Below, in pieces: positions 57,801 through 64,000 of a stretch of 64,000 nucleotides of DNA. The translations under genes were made by a program, and so were the position numbers. Position 1 is the first letter of the stretch, and each line of letters starts with the position of its first letter. The DNA comes from Synaphobranchus kaupii. Its lineage: Eukaryota > Chordata > Actinopteri > Anguilliformes > Synaphobranchidae. The stretch covers positions 66,119,626 to 66,183,625 of the forward strand of contig CM056379.1 of the NCBI GenBank assembly GCA_029718625.1. The letters are read 5' to 3'. The notes under the pieces are model-generated. The model saw only the letters and a list, made by a program, of their open reading frames with translations, was not told the origin of the DNA and made no database searches.

Positions 57801-58151
57801 GCTTAGGATAGACCCAGCTAGTGTGAAATTTGGTAATACTAGCTTATCTGCTGAAAAGCAGTGGGTCTCCTGGAGGAGGATGACGAGGGCCTTGGTGATA
57901 TAGGCCAGCTCCTCGATGACGCTGATCTTGTTGGAGGTGAGTCCTTCGGTGTTCAGCTGCAGTATTCTGGGTTGGAGGCCAGCGGAGTAATCACCACCGG
58001 CTCTCCTCCCCGACTGCAGCCGAGCACCAGCCCGGGTGAGGGCCCTAAACTGGCAAATTCTGTTTCGCTTATGACTGCGATTGGCAGTCATAAGTTACTG
58101 ACGGGGGACACCACGAGAAGGTGTTTGCCATGTCCCCACATTTGCCATGTC
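54881..58151 (-). mobile_element. Jockey/I-like LINE, apparently full length, TSD ATTAGCATGGG
   Basis: 3.27 kb inserted in the CR1-like LINE. The 11-bp target duplication (plus-strand CCCATGCTAAT) is at 54870-54880 and 58152-58162. The 3' end carries a short (GAA)n-type tail (plus-strand CTTCTTCTTCTTCG at 54,881). The 5' leader is about 60 nt with a direct repeat GGACATGGCAAA. One ORF fills the rest. The 3' UTR contains an inverted pair around CCAGGCTCGGG/CCCGAGCCTGG (54,924-54,973). Confidence 0.93.
54987..58091 (-). CDS. Intact non-LTR retrotransposon ORF (endonuclease-RT), 1034 aa
   Basis: Encodes the protein for target-primed reverse transcription. Apurinic-type endonuclease (about 40-245): N47 (LQLNTEG), E75 (LLQETH), Y140, D164/N166 (AGDFN), D217 (TNPDVAF) and H243 (SQHRP) are all present. 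Reverse transcriptase (about 500-770): SYRPISLL (524-531), QAGFRRGRST (558-567), catalytic D594 in FVDLTAAYD, GVPQGSVLAP (651-660), and YADD (680-683). A C-terminal Cys/His cluster, C988, C990, H999, C1004 (CECG...ADHVILDC), matches the zinc-finger-like tail of Jockey, I and related clades. No stop or frameshift. Starts at M1 about 60 nt from the element's 5' end. No separate ORF1. The clade is uncertain between I/Nimb, Jockey and related groups. Confidence 0.94.
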   Translation of the reverse strand: MTANRSHKRNRICQFRALTRAGARLQSGRRAGGDYSAGLQPRILQLNTEGLTSNKISVIEELAYITKALVILLQETHCFSADKLVLPNFTLAGSILSRKHGLATFVHERLSWTLADQSPADSEIEWLCVDVAGFKIVNVYKPPPSQFTPVSVPVFPHPCLYAGDFNCQHEDWGYNTNTPNGENLAAWAANNCLALLYDPKGAASFLSGRWNTGTNPDVAFASVGVDNQLPDRRVLGKFPRSQHRPSLITVPKLVDSIPSEPVKRWNFRKANWKRFRLFTNKSTWRLPSPNTNNVDEAYRDFCGMLVKAAKKSIPRGRRNSYKPCWDAECENLYRVFLRAPAGTESNRAATALLSRLGRRRQERWEEAVNSIDFSHSSRKAWSILNNLTGRSRHSPRHCPISANKIASQFVKNGVYEGKDRESSRLVAKEVSDLWRAPTSSSDNISGEFTPEEFAAALQHLKPGKAPGPDSICPELILHAAPALKSWLRAFLSSCLRQLKIPKIWRRALVVAIPKPNKPEGDPKSYRPISLLCIPFKILERLIYARVEPIVDPLLPREQAGFRRGRSTVDQVTLMTQDIEDSFSFKKKAGAVFVDLTAAYDTVWHRGLTCKLLRLLPDRHMASMILELVRNRSFNLTTGSGQQSRLRRLKNGVPQGSVLAPLLYNIYTYDLPDTVSRKYAYADDLALVYSAGDWQSLEGTLSQDMQTLVAYLWKWRLKLSEAKTVSAAFHLNNREAKRELRIYIGGTPLPCCAEPIYLGVTLDRSLTFRRHLESLRKKLTSRVALMRRLVGSGWGADARTLRTAALALVYSTSEYCAPVWCRSAHTRLIDTPINEALRIVTGCLRPTPVDNLPILAGIQPAGLRRAGATARLACRAMEPNHLLHERLAVIAEPPRRLKSRHPFVPAAQEFLQQCSDLNISAARWADYIWSTEWEENTSRLRDFIPDVGFPPIGVDLPRLAWVRLNRLRTGVGRFRSSMHRWGLASCAACECGAEEQTADHVILDCPIYRAPNGMHGLSVLDDDTVTWLLEVCPEI

Positions 58152-58372
58152 CCCATGCTAATGTTCTTATTGAACTGGTCTTCCAAGTAATATCCACATT
58201 TGTTTATTCCATTATAATAAAAGTGTCTGTCTGGATCAACTTCTTCATTCGGGGCTTTTGATTTTGGGTTCTGGTTAGATGTCATACTCCTTTTTTCATA
58301 GTCAGCAATTTTATCCATCAATTCATTCATTTTAATCAGTGAAGCTTTACTTTTTGTTTGAACTGAGTTCAT
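58152..58372 (-). pseudogene. CR1-like LINE ORF2 N-terminus, cut by the nested LINE
   Basis: Reads MNSVQTKSKASLIKMNELMD down to NKCGYYLEDQFNKNISMG, where the second LINE is inserted. On the far side the duplication repeats ISMG before the endonuclease (GKLSIIHF...), so ORF2 was continuous before insertion. Confidence 0.75.
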
Positions 58373-58402
58373 GGCGTTTTCACGTAGTTTTCACGTACCT
58401 TA

Positions 58403-59241
58403 CTATTCATATTTCTCCAGCTCCTCCAGCGCCCTGATCAGCACTGGTCTGGTGTTTTCTGGAGACCCATTTGGTTTGATATAAACTTTACAATTTGCCG
58501 TCCAGGTGTTTTGTAATTTTTCCCCTTTCTTCAATTGACGCGCTTTCCAAGCGATGGTGGCGTTTACTTTGCTGAGATTTTCATTGATGAACACGTTAGA
58601 TCCTTTCAGATTTTTGCCCTGTTTCAGTAGAGCAACTTTGTATTTCCTACTTATGAATCTCAGCACCACGGCGCGGGTTTCGTTTTCCCGGCCTTCGTTA
58701 GTTTTTTTCTTGGGAAGCAGATAGCAAGAATCCACGTTGGTGAGATCCATGTCGATGTTTTTGGAGTTTAGAAACTTCTCCACCTGTATTTCCACAGTTT
58801 GGATGTCTGCCTCGTCTGTCTTCTCGTGGGACCTCATCGCCCTGGCATAGTTCCTTGGTTTAATCCTGAGCCCTGTGATGATCACATCATTAAGCTTCCC
58901 TTGCTGTTCAAGCTCCTCCACTCTGTATGTTAGAGACTTTATTCGCTGGTCTTTCTTGACATTTTCCTCTTTGAGATCTTGTAACTCCTTCATTATGTCT
59001 TTCAGTTGGACCTTGATACCTTCCAGGCTTTCCATAATTACTGACAAGTCCGATGGATTGGACTGACTAGTTTTAACTGTCTTTTCTGGCTTGCCCATTT
59101 TCTTGTTTTCAGTGATTTTTAAGGGTTTGCTATATTGTTTTGTTGTTTCGTTGAGCTTATCATTCCGTTCTTTCTCCCCCCCAGTTCCCGATGCAGCTGT
59201 TGCCTTGAGCTGTTGCTCCTTCAGCAACCATAAGAACCATA
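58403..59241 (-). pseudogene. CR1-like LINE ORF1 (coiled-coil, RNA-binding-like)
   Basis: Open from the LINE 5' junction to 58,403; the first internal Met with good context is at 59,098 (MGKPEKTVK). A coiled coil (about MESLEGIKVQLKDIMKELQD through RIKSLTYRVEELEQQ) is followed by a basic, RRM-like region (DVIITGLRIKPRNYARA, ETRAVVLRFISRKYKVALL, VFINENLSK). The layout matches ORF1 nucleic-acid chaperones of CR1/L2-group LINEs. Apparently uninterrupted, but its partner ORF2 is destroyed. Confidence 0.78.
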
Positions 59242-60077
59242 ATGTTCCTACTGTGTTTTGCAAATAGGTAACATTTTTTTTAAACTGATCAAATTAAAGA
59301 CTGGGGTGAATCAATTGGCTCCTAATTAGGTAGTTGAAAACGTGAGTTTTTAAGTTCCCACATCAAGTCTTTCTTAAATGTATTAACACTGCAAATTTGG
59401 CTCGTTATCATTTTCTTTGTCTTTTTTTCATTATTTATCAAATGGTTAGTTTTAGTGGCCATATATGCACAATTTCACCAATTAGGAGCCTATTGATTCA
59501 CCTCAGTCTTTAATTTTATTTAATAAAATAAAATTTATTTGGTCAGTTAAAAAATGTTTTTTTGTTTTGCCCTTATTAAGAAAAATGAACAGCTTGTTAG
59601 GATTTTGGGATTGCAATTGTGGTTGGAACGAAAACCAGCATACACAGTTGTCCCCAAGGACCGAGTTTGGGAATCACTGGCATAGATAATCAGGTTAGGA
59701 ACAGAGGTTGAGGTTTTGTATAGCAAACATGTGGCAGGTGTTTTATGTTTTCTGGAAAACTGGTGTTTCCGATATTTTGACCACCCCCTGTATATCCTAC
59801 AATGGCTGAATCATCTGAAATGTTTTGTAGATGACAGGAGGCATAACTGCTCCTGTAGCCAGCTTAGCTGTGTATAATGTAAAAAGAAAAAGTGACAAGA
59901 CTGTGCCTTGGGGAGCACATGTATGCGTCAACATGGTATCTTATAAAACATGACTAGGCAGTCTTAGCCATTGAGCCCTATTTGTAAGAGTCTAGAATCC
60001 ACAATATTCTGGATGGGTGTAAGTGCATGACTTGTAGTTTTCTAGCTAGTAGGTGTGGTTGAATCGTGTTGAAAGCA

Positions 60078-60359
60078 CTGGGGATGTAGGAGTAGTCGTA
60101 GTAGTAGTAATACTTTATTGATCCCAGAATGGGAAATGTCTTCTTCAATCATTGTTACACACAAGATAATACATGTGTACATCATTACAGGGAAGCCAGA
60201 CCAGAGAAGGGATCAGCTTTTCTTTTGTTTTTTGGTAAAGTGGACAGTGATACAATTTACAGCAGGTTGTGCATCTGTCAAGTTGCAAAGTTGAATTTCC
60301 CTGCAGAATTGAACGATGCATCTGTAAAAAAAAAAAAAAAAGAAGCATAACAGTGTAAG
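60078..60359. other. Repeat fragment with LINE/SINE-like tail
   Basis: Starts with (GTA)n-type TAGTAGTAG, then TACTTTATTGATCCCAGAAT, a phrase common at the 3' ends of fish non-LTR repeats, and an A-run at 60,326-60,341. No gene. Confidence 0.45.
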
Positions 60360-61160
60360 TACAATCTGATCAAAAACGTCTCCGACGTAAAAAAAGGCAA
60401 GTTGCTCACGCATAGCCTACAGAGCGCAGTCTATAAGTCCTTAATTCCAACTTGCAAAAACTAGGCCTGCCTTTAACCCTTGTGTGGTGTTCGTGTTTTT
60501 GTTACTCACCCAGTGTCCGCGGGTCTGGTGGACCCACAACATTATTGGGTTTTTAAAACAATAAAGCCATAACAATTTATGTAAAAATACTTCACAGATA
60601 TTGACTTAATCTCAATTACAAGCAATATAGACAGCATATATGGTTAATATTGACCATTTACCTCTGCTAGATCACATTTATCAATAAAAGTGATATTTGT
60701 TTTTTGTGATAAAATGTGATTTTTGTGTTCTTTTACATGTTCATCACAGAAAATGAGCCAAGGCCAATGAGTCTCAGGTTGAAAAAATTATGAATTGTAT
60801 CATTTTTCTTTTAGTAAACATTGAATACGGGTCCCACAGACCCGAACACCACACAAGGGTTAAAAATATTGATATCAAAATGTGGTAAGTTACAAGTTAC
60901 AACTAACAATATTGCCTATTGTAGCTCACACTAAATAAACTAGCTCTATTCCAAAGCTTGGCCCTGTGTTTCAGAAAGGATATGGTTATACTTTGTTGGA
61001 CAGTTTACTTTAGAAAATGTACAGGTTTTAAAATGTTAACTGCTGCTACAGATTTCATTACAATTCACAGACAGACATTTATATCAAGAAACATCATGTA
61101 CAATAGAGAAAGGGGGGATGAATAAATAAATGCAGATAAAAATGAGTAATATTTTTACCT
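60360..61160 (+). repeat. Copy of the 23.2-23.9 kb hAT-internal repeat (direct)
   Basis: Shares CTCACGCATAGCCTACA, GATATCAAAATGTGG, CAATATTGCCTAT, TTTAGAAAATGTACAGGTTT and GGGATGAATAAATAAATGCA with 23,370-23,890. Interrupted by the piggyBac-type MITE. Confidence 0.85.
60477..60859. mobile_element. piggyBac-type MITE, TTAA TSD
   Basis: 383 bp, ends CCCTTGTGTGGTGTTCG and, inverted, CCCTTGTGTGGTGTTCGGGT, flanked by TTAA at 60473-60476 and 60860-60863. Subterminal GGGTCTGGTGGACCC and GGGTCCCACAGACCC are internal palindromes. No coding capacity. Confidence 0.92.
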
Positions 61161-61499
61161 AGAAAATAGCGTACATATAGCATTTTTACGAACGTATACA
61201 ATAGTTATGAAATTTATGAACAAAACTTTGTGAACAAAAGGATATCTATGCTCTGTAGGGCCACACAGGTTTTGATAGAAATCCAAATATTCCAAATAAA
61301 TAAATAAATAATAATAATAATAATACATTTTATTCATTCTGTGCTTTTCATAGACCCAAAGCAGTGGATGCAGACAATTGTTCAAACATGCCCTCATAGT
61401 GTAGTAATTTTTCTGTTTAATTTCTAAGTGCAAGTTTCAACACATCTGAATCAGAGTATTTCCACTATAAATAATTTTCATTTTGCAGTTTGATGTGGA
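61161..61499. other. AT-rich spacer with (AAAT)n/(AAT)n
   Basis: Simple repeat at about 61,297-61,326. Otherwise unidentified; it forms the centre between the two inverted copies. Confidence 0.5.
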
Positions 61500-62650
61500 A
61501 CATACAGTTTCATTGATCACATTCTCTTGAGATGGTAAGATGAAGAAACACAGGGCCAAGTTGCATTAAATAATTTAGGAAAGTTTGGATAGCATTGCTT
61601 TGGAATAGAGCTAGTTTGTTTAGTGTGAGCTACAGTTCTCAGTTTCAGCCCGAGCCCGACGGGGCCCGAAAAAGCCCGTCGGGTAGGGCCGAGTTCAAGC
61701 CGACAATTTATGCTAATTGGTCGGGTCGGGTAGGGCTCGGTCTGTGCAAAAAAAAAAAAAAAAAAGTCTCTGTGGGTGTATTTAGCCTACAGTAGGCTAA
61801 TTTGCATTTTTAGCTACACGTGGTGCTGATTGCCAATTTTGGAGTCAATCAATTGTCAAGACTTTCTCTACTTGTTGAAATGTAGCTATTTATTTTATTC
61901 ATCCAACATCTCCCGTTTGCTGTAACTATACGGCGAATGTAGGCTTTCGAGTTGAAGTATCGTCTGCTGTGTGATAAATGATAATAGGGCAATAATAGGC
62001 TAATGAAGCAAGAACATGCGAACTACACAACAATAAAAAAGTTGAATCCCGTTCAAACTAAAAAACACTACTAAATTCTATTACAGCATGGCAAACATTA
62101 AAACATTAGTACAAATCTAATTGCTTGCTTTCGGCAAAATTGGTTTACTCTGCTGCTCTCAATTATTAAATCTGTTAAAAACTCACTAAACAGAAGGTTA
62201 AAAACACAGCTAGTTTGTGCCGTTCCTGCTTGCTCGCTCCTTCATTCCCTCTCTCTCTCTTGCTCTCTCTCACCCCGTTGTGCTATGTGATTTGAGCCGC
62301 CGCCTACGTAAATTGTGCAGCCTTTTCTGGCAATAACCGACTTGTGTTTTTTTTTGTTTTTTTTTTGGGTTTGGTCGGTCTCGGGCTCAGTATTGTATGT
62401 GATGATCTCGGGCGAGCCGGGCTCGGGCTTCAACTCACTCGGGTCGGTTCGGTTTGGGTTTGAATTTTCAGGCCCGTTGAGAACTCTAGTGTGAGCTACG
62501 ATAGGCAATATTGTTAGTTGTAACTTGGCCACATTTTGATATCAATACTTTTAAAGGCAGGCCTAGTTTTTGCAAGTTGGAATTAAGGACTTATAGACAG
62601 CGCTCTGTAGGCTATGCGTGAGTAACTTGACTTTTTTTTACATCTGAGAC
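61500..62650 (-). repeat. Inverted copy of the 60.36-61.16 kb repeat
   Basis: Reverse complement of the neighbouring copy and of 23,400-23,600 (ATTAAATAATTTAGGAAAGT, TTGATATCAATACTTTTAAA). It is interrupted by the hAT 61631-62488. Both copies of the pair end at GATCAAAAACGTCTC (60,367 and, inverted, 62,650). Confidence 0.82.
61631..62488. mobile_element. Nonautonomous hAT element, TSD GTGTGAGC
   Basis: 858 bp, ends TACAGTTCTCAGTTTCAGCC and ...GAGAACTCTA with perfect 8-bp duplications GTGTGAGC at 61623-61630 and 62489-62496. Subterminal GCCCGAGCCCGACGGG/CGGGCTCGGG repeats. An A-run at about 61,748-61,765 and a T-run at about 62,350-62,366 sit inside. Confidence 0.92.
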
Positions 62651-63163
62651 GTTTTTGATCAGATATCACTTATTTTTGATAGCTAACTAATGACGAATAA
62701 TGCATGAAGATAATGACATCGAGAGAGACATGCATACAGAATACATGTGTGGCACATAGGATATTTATATGTAATTGCCCACTTACTTAAATGTGTTATT
62801 TTATATGTATGCACTTTATCTTGCATGTTTACAGACACCCCCCCCATTCAATTTCAAGCTTTCTATTTTGAGTATAAAAGGCACGAGATCACCTGCGGGT
62901 ATATAGACTGTGGGCTTGCGCTGCGTTCTTCAGTTGGCAGTTAGCACCTGAACCAGTAAAGCCACTGAGGACCAGCCGACTCACTATTGTCTTTTTCCAT
63001 TTATTCTTTCAGGTCGGTAAATGTCACATAAGCATTTATACAGTTTGTCAGTAATGTAGGCTTTCTATTTAGTGTACCGTTATGCATTGTATGTAGTTTG
63101 TTGGAGGTATTTGTGCTAGCTTGGTATCCTAAACTTGGACGAGTTTGCCGTTTACAATGAGTG
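62651..63163 (+). promoter_or_regulatory. TATA-containing promoter-like stretch
   Basis: TTTTGAGTATAAAAGGCACG (TATA at about 62,872-62,879) is a strong TATA context, followed about 120 bp later by TTTATTCTTTCAG|GTCGGTAAATG. No ORF is recognised, so it may belong to an unidentified gene or to a retroelement. Confidence 0.3.
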
Positions 63164-63994
63164 TGTTACGATTCCGTGAAGGGACTGGACTCAAACGCAC
63201 GACTCTCACACAGGAATTTCAAGAATTCAATAATTTATTACTTCGTCAACAACTCCAGAAGTATAGGGAGAATATATAATGCCGGGACTGGATCCTGGAA
63301 TGGCATTAGCAGGGGGTTGAACGGGAGTGGGAGTAGGCAAGGGATGGTGGCAAGGGATGGTGGCGGAATCCTGGGCCGGTGTAGCAGAGGAGGAGCGGGA
63401 TGTGGGAGACAGGGTCTGCGTGGAGTGGGCTAGGACAGCTGCAGGCTGACGAACATGCAAGGCAGAACAATCAATCAATAGGCAACAAGGCGTTAATGAC
63501 AGCAAGGCATAACAAGACAGGCAGCGTAATACGCTGAGCTAGGCAAGACTTAAGGCAGCAAAGCAAGACAAGGTAAGGCTACATTACTAGACACGAAGCG
63601 AGACAAGACAAGAGTTAGTTCAACAACGAGACTTAATGAACTGGCACAAGACAAAGAACACCGGAAGAATATATAGGAGAGTTAATGAGTACTAATTGCG
63701 TGCCGTGTGAGAATGTATGCGTGAGTGATTAACAGAGCAGAGAGCGTGAGGAATGCAGGCAGAGAAAGGAATGGGATAGGCGGAGATAATGCAAGGAAAA
63801 TGAGTGACACTAAGGGAGAAACCCAGGCCCAGCCTGCAGCACGAGGGAAACAAACAGGAAACATGAAAACATAACACGACACATGAGGGAAAAGGTAAAA
63901 CAAGGAGCACAGCTGGGACGGGAATGGAGAGCATCACAGAGTGGTTGTTGTAAAATTACCTGTCAAAACATGTCGAAGGGAGTCAGATGTAACA
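63164..63994 (+). mobile_element. LTR-like element (same family as 42.33-43.04 kb)
   Basis: TGTTACGATTCCGTGAAGGG...GTCAGATGTAACA, about 831 bp. Shares with 42.3-43.0 kb the ends, the phrase GAGAATGTATGCG/GAATGTATGCC and the 3' part CCCAGCCTGCA...GACAGGAAACAT-type sequence. No target duplication is resolved near the window edge. Confidence 0.6.
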
Positions 63995-64000
63995 TTTGCC

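Larger units (their letters stand above)
52038..59241 (-). mobile_element. CR1/Daphne-like LINE, deleted RT core, split by a second LINE
   Basis: Minus-strand non-LTR retrotransposon. The 3' tail is an (AAAT)n-type run at 52,038-52,055. It has ORF1, an apurinic endonuclease, an RT N-terminal part and an ORF2 C-terminus in order, but the RT palm is deleted and several frameshifts are present. The native length is about 3.9 kb after removing the nested 3.27-kb LINE. Possible short ATGTT duplication at the hAT junctions. Confidence 0.82.
51855..59679. mobile_element. hAT foldback element, TSD GCATAGAT, carrying nested LINEs
   Basis: Ends CAGTGGTTCCCAAACTCGGT and, inverted, CAGTGATTCCCAAACTCGGT. 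Perfect 8-bp duplications GCATAGAT at 51847-51854 and 59680-59687. The two native arms (51855-52037 and 59242-59679, about 620 bp) are largely reverse complements. A half copy lies at 13,253-13,690 without the LINE, showing the pre-insertion sequence. Confidence 0.92.
51192..59790. mobile_element. TA-flanked Tc1-type MITE carrying a nested stack
   Basis: Ends CAAGGGGTGGACAAAGTCTC and, inverted, CAGGGGGTGGTCAAAATATC, extending into a shared CGGAAACACCAG. TA at 51190-51191 and 59791-59792. The same end bounds the DD37E remnant at 20,733. Native sequence is only about 0.75 kb (51192-51846 and 59688-59790) with no transposase; the remaining 7.8 kb is the nested hAT. The insertion point is in the Rex1-like RT just after its Asp-Asp box. 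Confidence 0.88.
45666..60077 (-). mobile_element. Rex1-like LINE, 5'-truncated and split by four insertions
   Basis: One minus-strand reverse-transcriptase gene fragment is dispersed over 14.4 kb in five pieces: 60,077-59,793 (SAFNTIQPHLLARKL, then a degenerate PQG box), 51,191-51,128 (NDSLYRMEMDPFVSWC), 48,396-48,184 (ANFLELNTSKTKELIIDF, KYLGVVIDNKL, KKAQKRLFYL), 46,430-46,407 (RKLRSFQV) and 45,984-45,670 (KMLNMFYSSIVASVLLF, SLEVIFEQCIIRK, KQHSLLGNRF). Across each gap the protein reading resumes sensibly. Native length about 0.9 kb. The RT palm motif FSSAF and the region just after the Asp-Asp box are on opposite sides of the largest insertion. Confidence 0.85.

Noticed and set aside
55090..58190. 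Multiple plus-strand frames opposite the 1034-residue LINE ORF
   Set aside because: Antisense shadows of a GC-rich coding region.
60145..60413. Minus-strand frames beginning with poly-Phe
   Set aside because: Produced by the A-run at 60,326-60,341 and repeat sequence.
1..64000. CRISPR arrays, bacterial operons, phage or integron features
   Set aside because: The short-spaced repeats are minisatellite or transposon ends; gene structure with introns, KANSL1 and fish transposons shows a vertebrate genome.

Overview
This is eukaryotic, almost certainly teleost fish, nuclear DNA. It carries one recognisable host coding exon, exon 2 of KANSL1, in a sea of transposable elements typical of bony fish: Tc1/mariner including a Sleeping Beauty-type arm, many hAT derivatives with 8-bp duplications, Kolobok, piggyBac, Gypsy and retroviral LTRs, and CR1/L2, Rex1, L1/Tx1 and Jockey-like LINEs. 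Base composition is AT-rich with short CpG-rich islands. Nothing fixes the species. There are no bacterial-type operons, CRISPR arrays or ribosome binding sites.

Layout. 1-5.9 kb: a 32-bp minisatellite, then a broken, pol-less endogenous retrovirus split by a Tc1 element with an intact transposase, ending in a candidate 3' LTR. 6.67-8.08 kb (minus): KANSL1 coding exon 2 with the start codon, a good acceptor and a good donor. 8.1-37.9 kb is inferred to be KANSL1 intron 1. It holds hAT elements, a second Tc1 with one stop codon, a DD37E transposase remnant, a Sleeping Beauty-type arm split by nested hATs, a 1.17-kb palindromic Tc1 derivative, and dispersed segmental duplications. A CpG-rich region with a YY1-like motif at 38.0-38.5 kb is a candidate KANSL1 promoter and untranslated exon 1. 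41.5-45.2 kb: an L1/Tx1-type LINE 3' end split by an LTR, then a Gypsy LTR plus broken gag.

The most striking region is 45.67-60.08 kb. A single 5'-truncated Rex1-like LINE (minus strand, about 0.9 kb of native sequence) has been broken by four independent insertions. They are a 5'-truncated L2-like LINE, a Kolobok element with a THAP exon, a Gypsy-type solo LTR that itself holds a retroviral solo LTR, and an 8.6-kb TA-flanked element. The last is a four-level nest: Tc1-type MITE > hAT foldback > CR1/Daphne-like LINE > Jockey/I-like LINE with an intact 1034-residue ORF. Target-site duplications are visible at most levels, and the Rex1 reading resumes across the insertion sites, so the insertion order can be read directly.

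60.1-64 kb: a piggyBac-type MITE, two head-to-head copies of a repeat also found inside the 21-25.7 kb hAT, another hAT, and a further LTR. I found no evidence for an unknown multigene system. The novelty is structural: deep nesting, nonautonomous elements that keep DNA-binding exons (BED, THAP), and palindromic or chimeric transposon derivatives.
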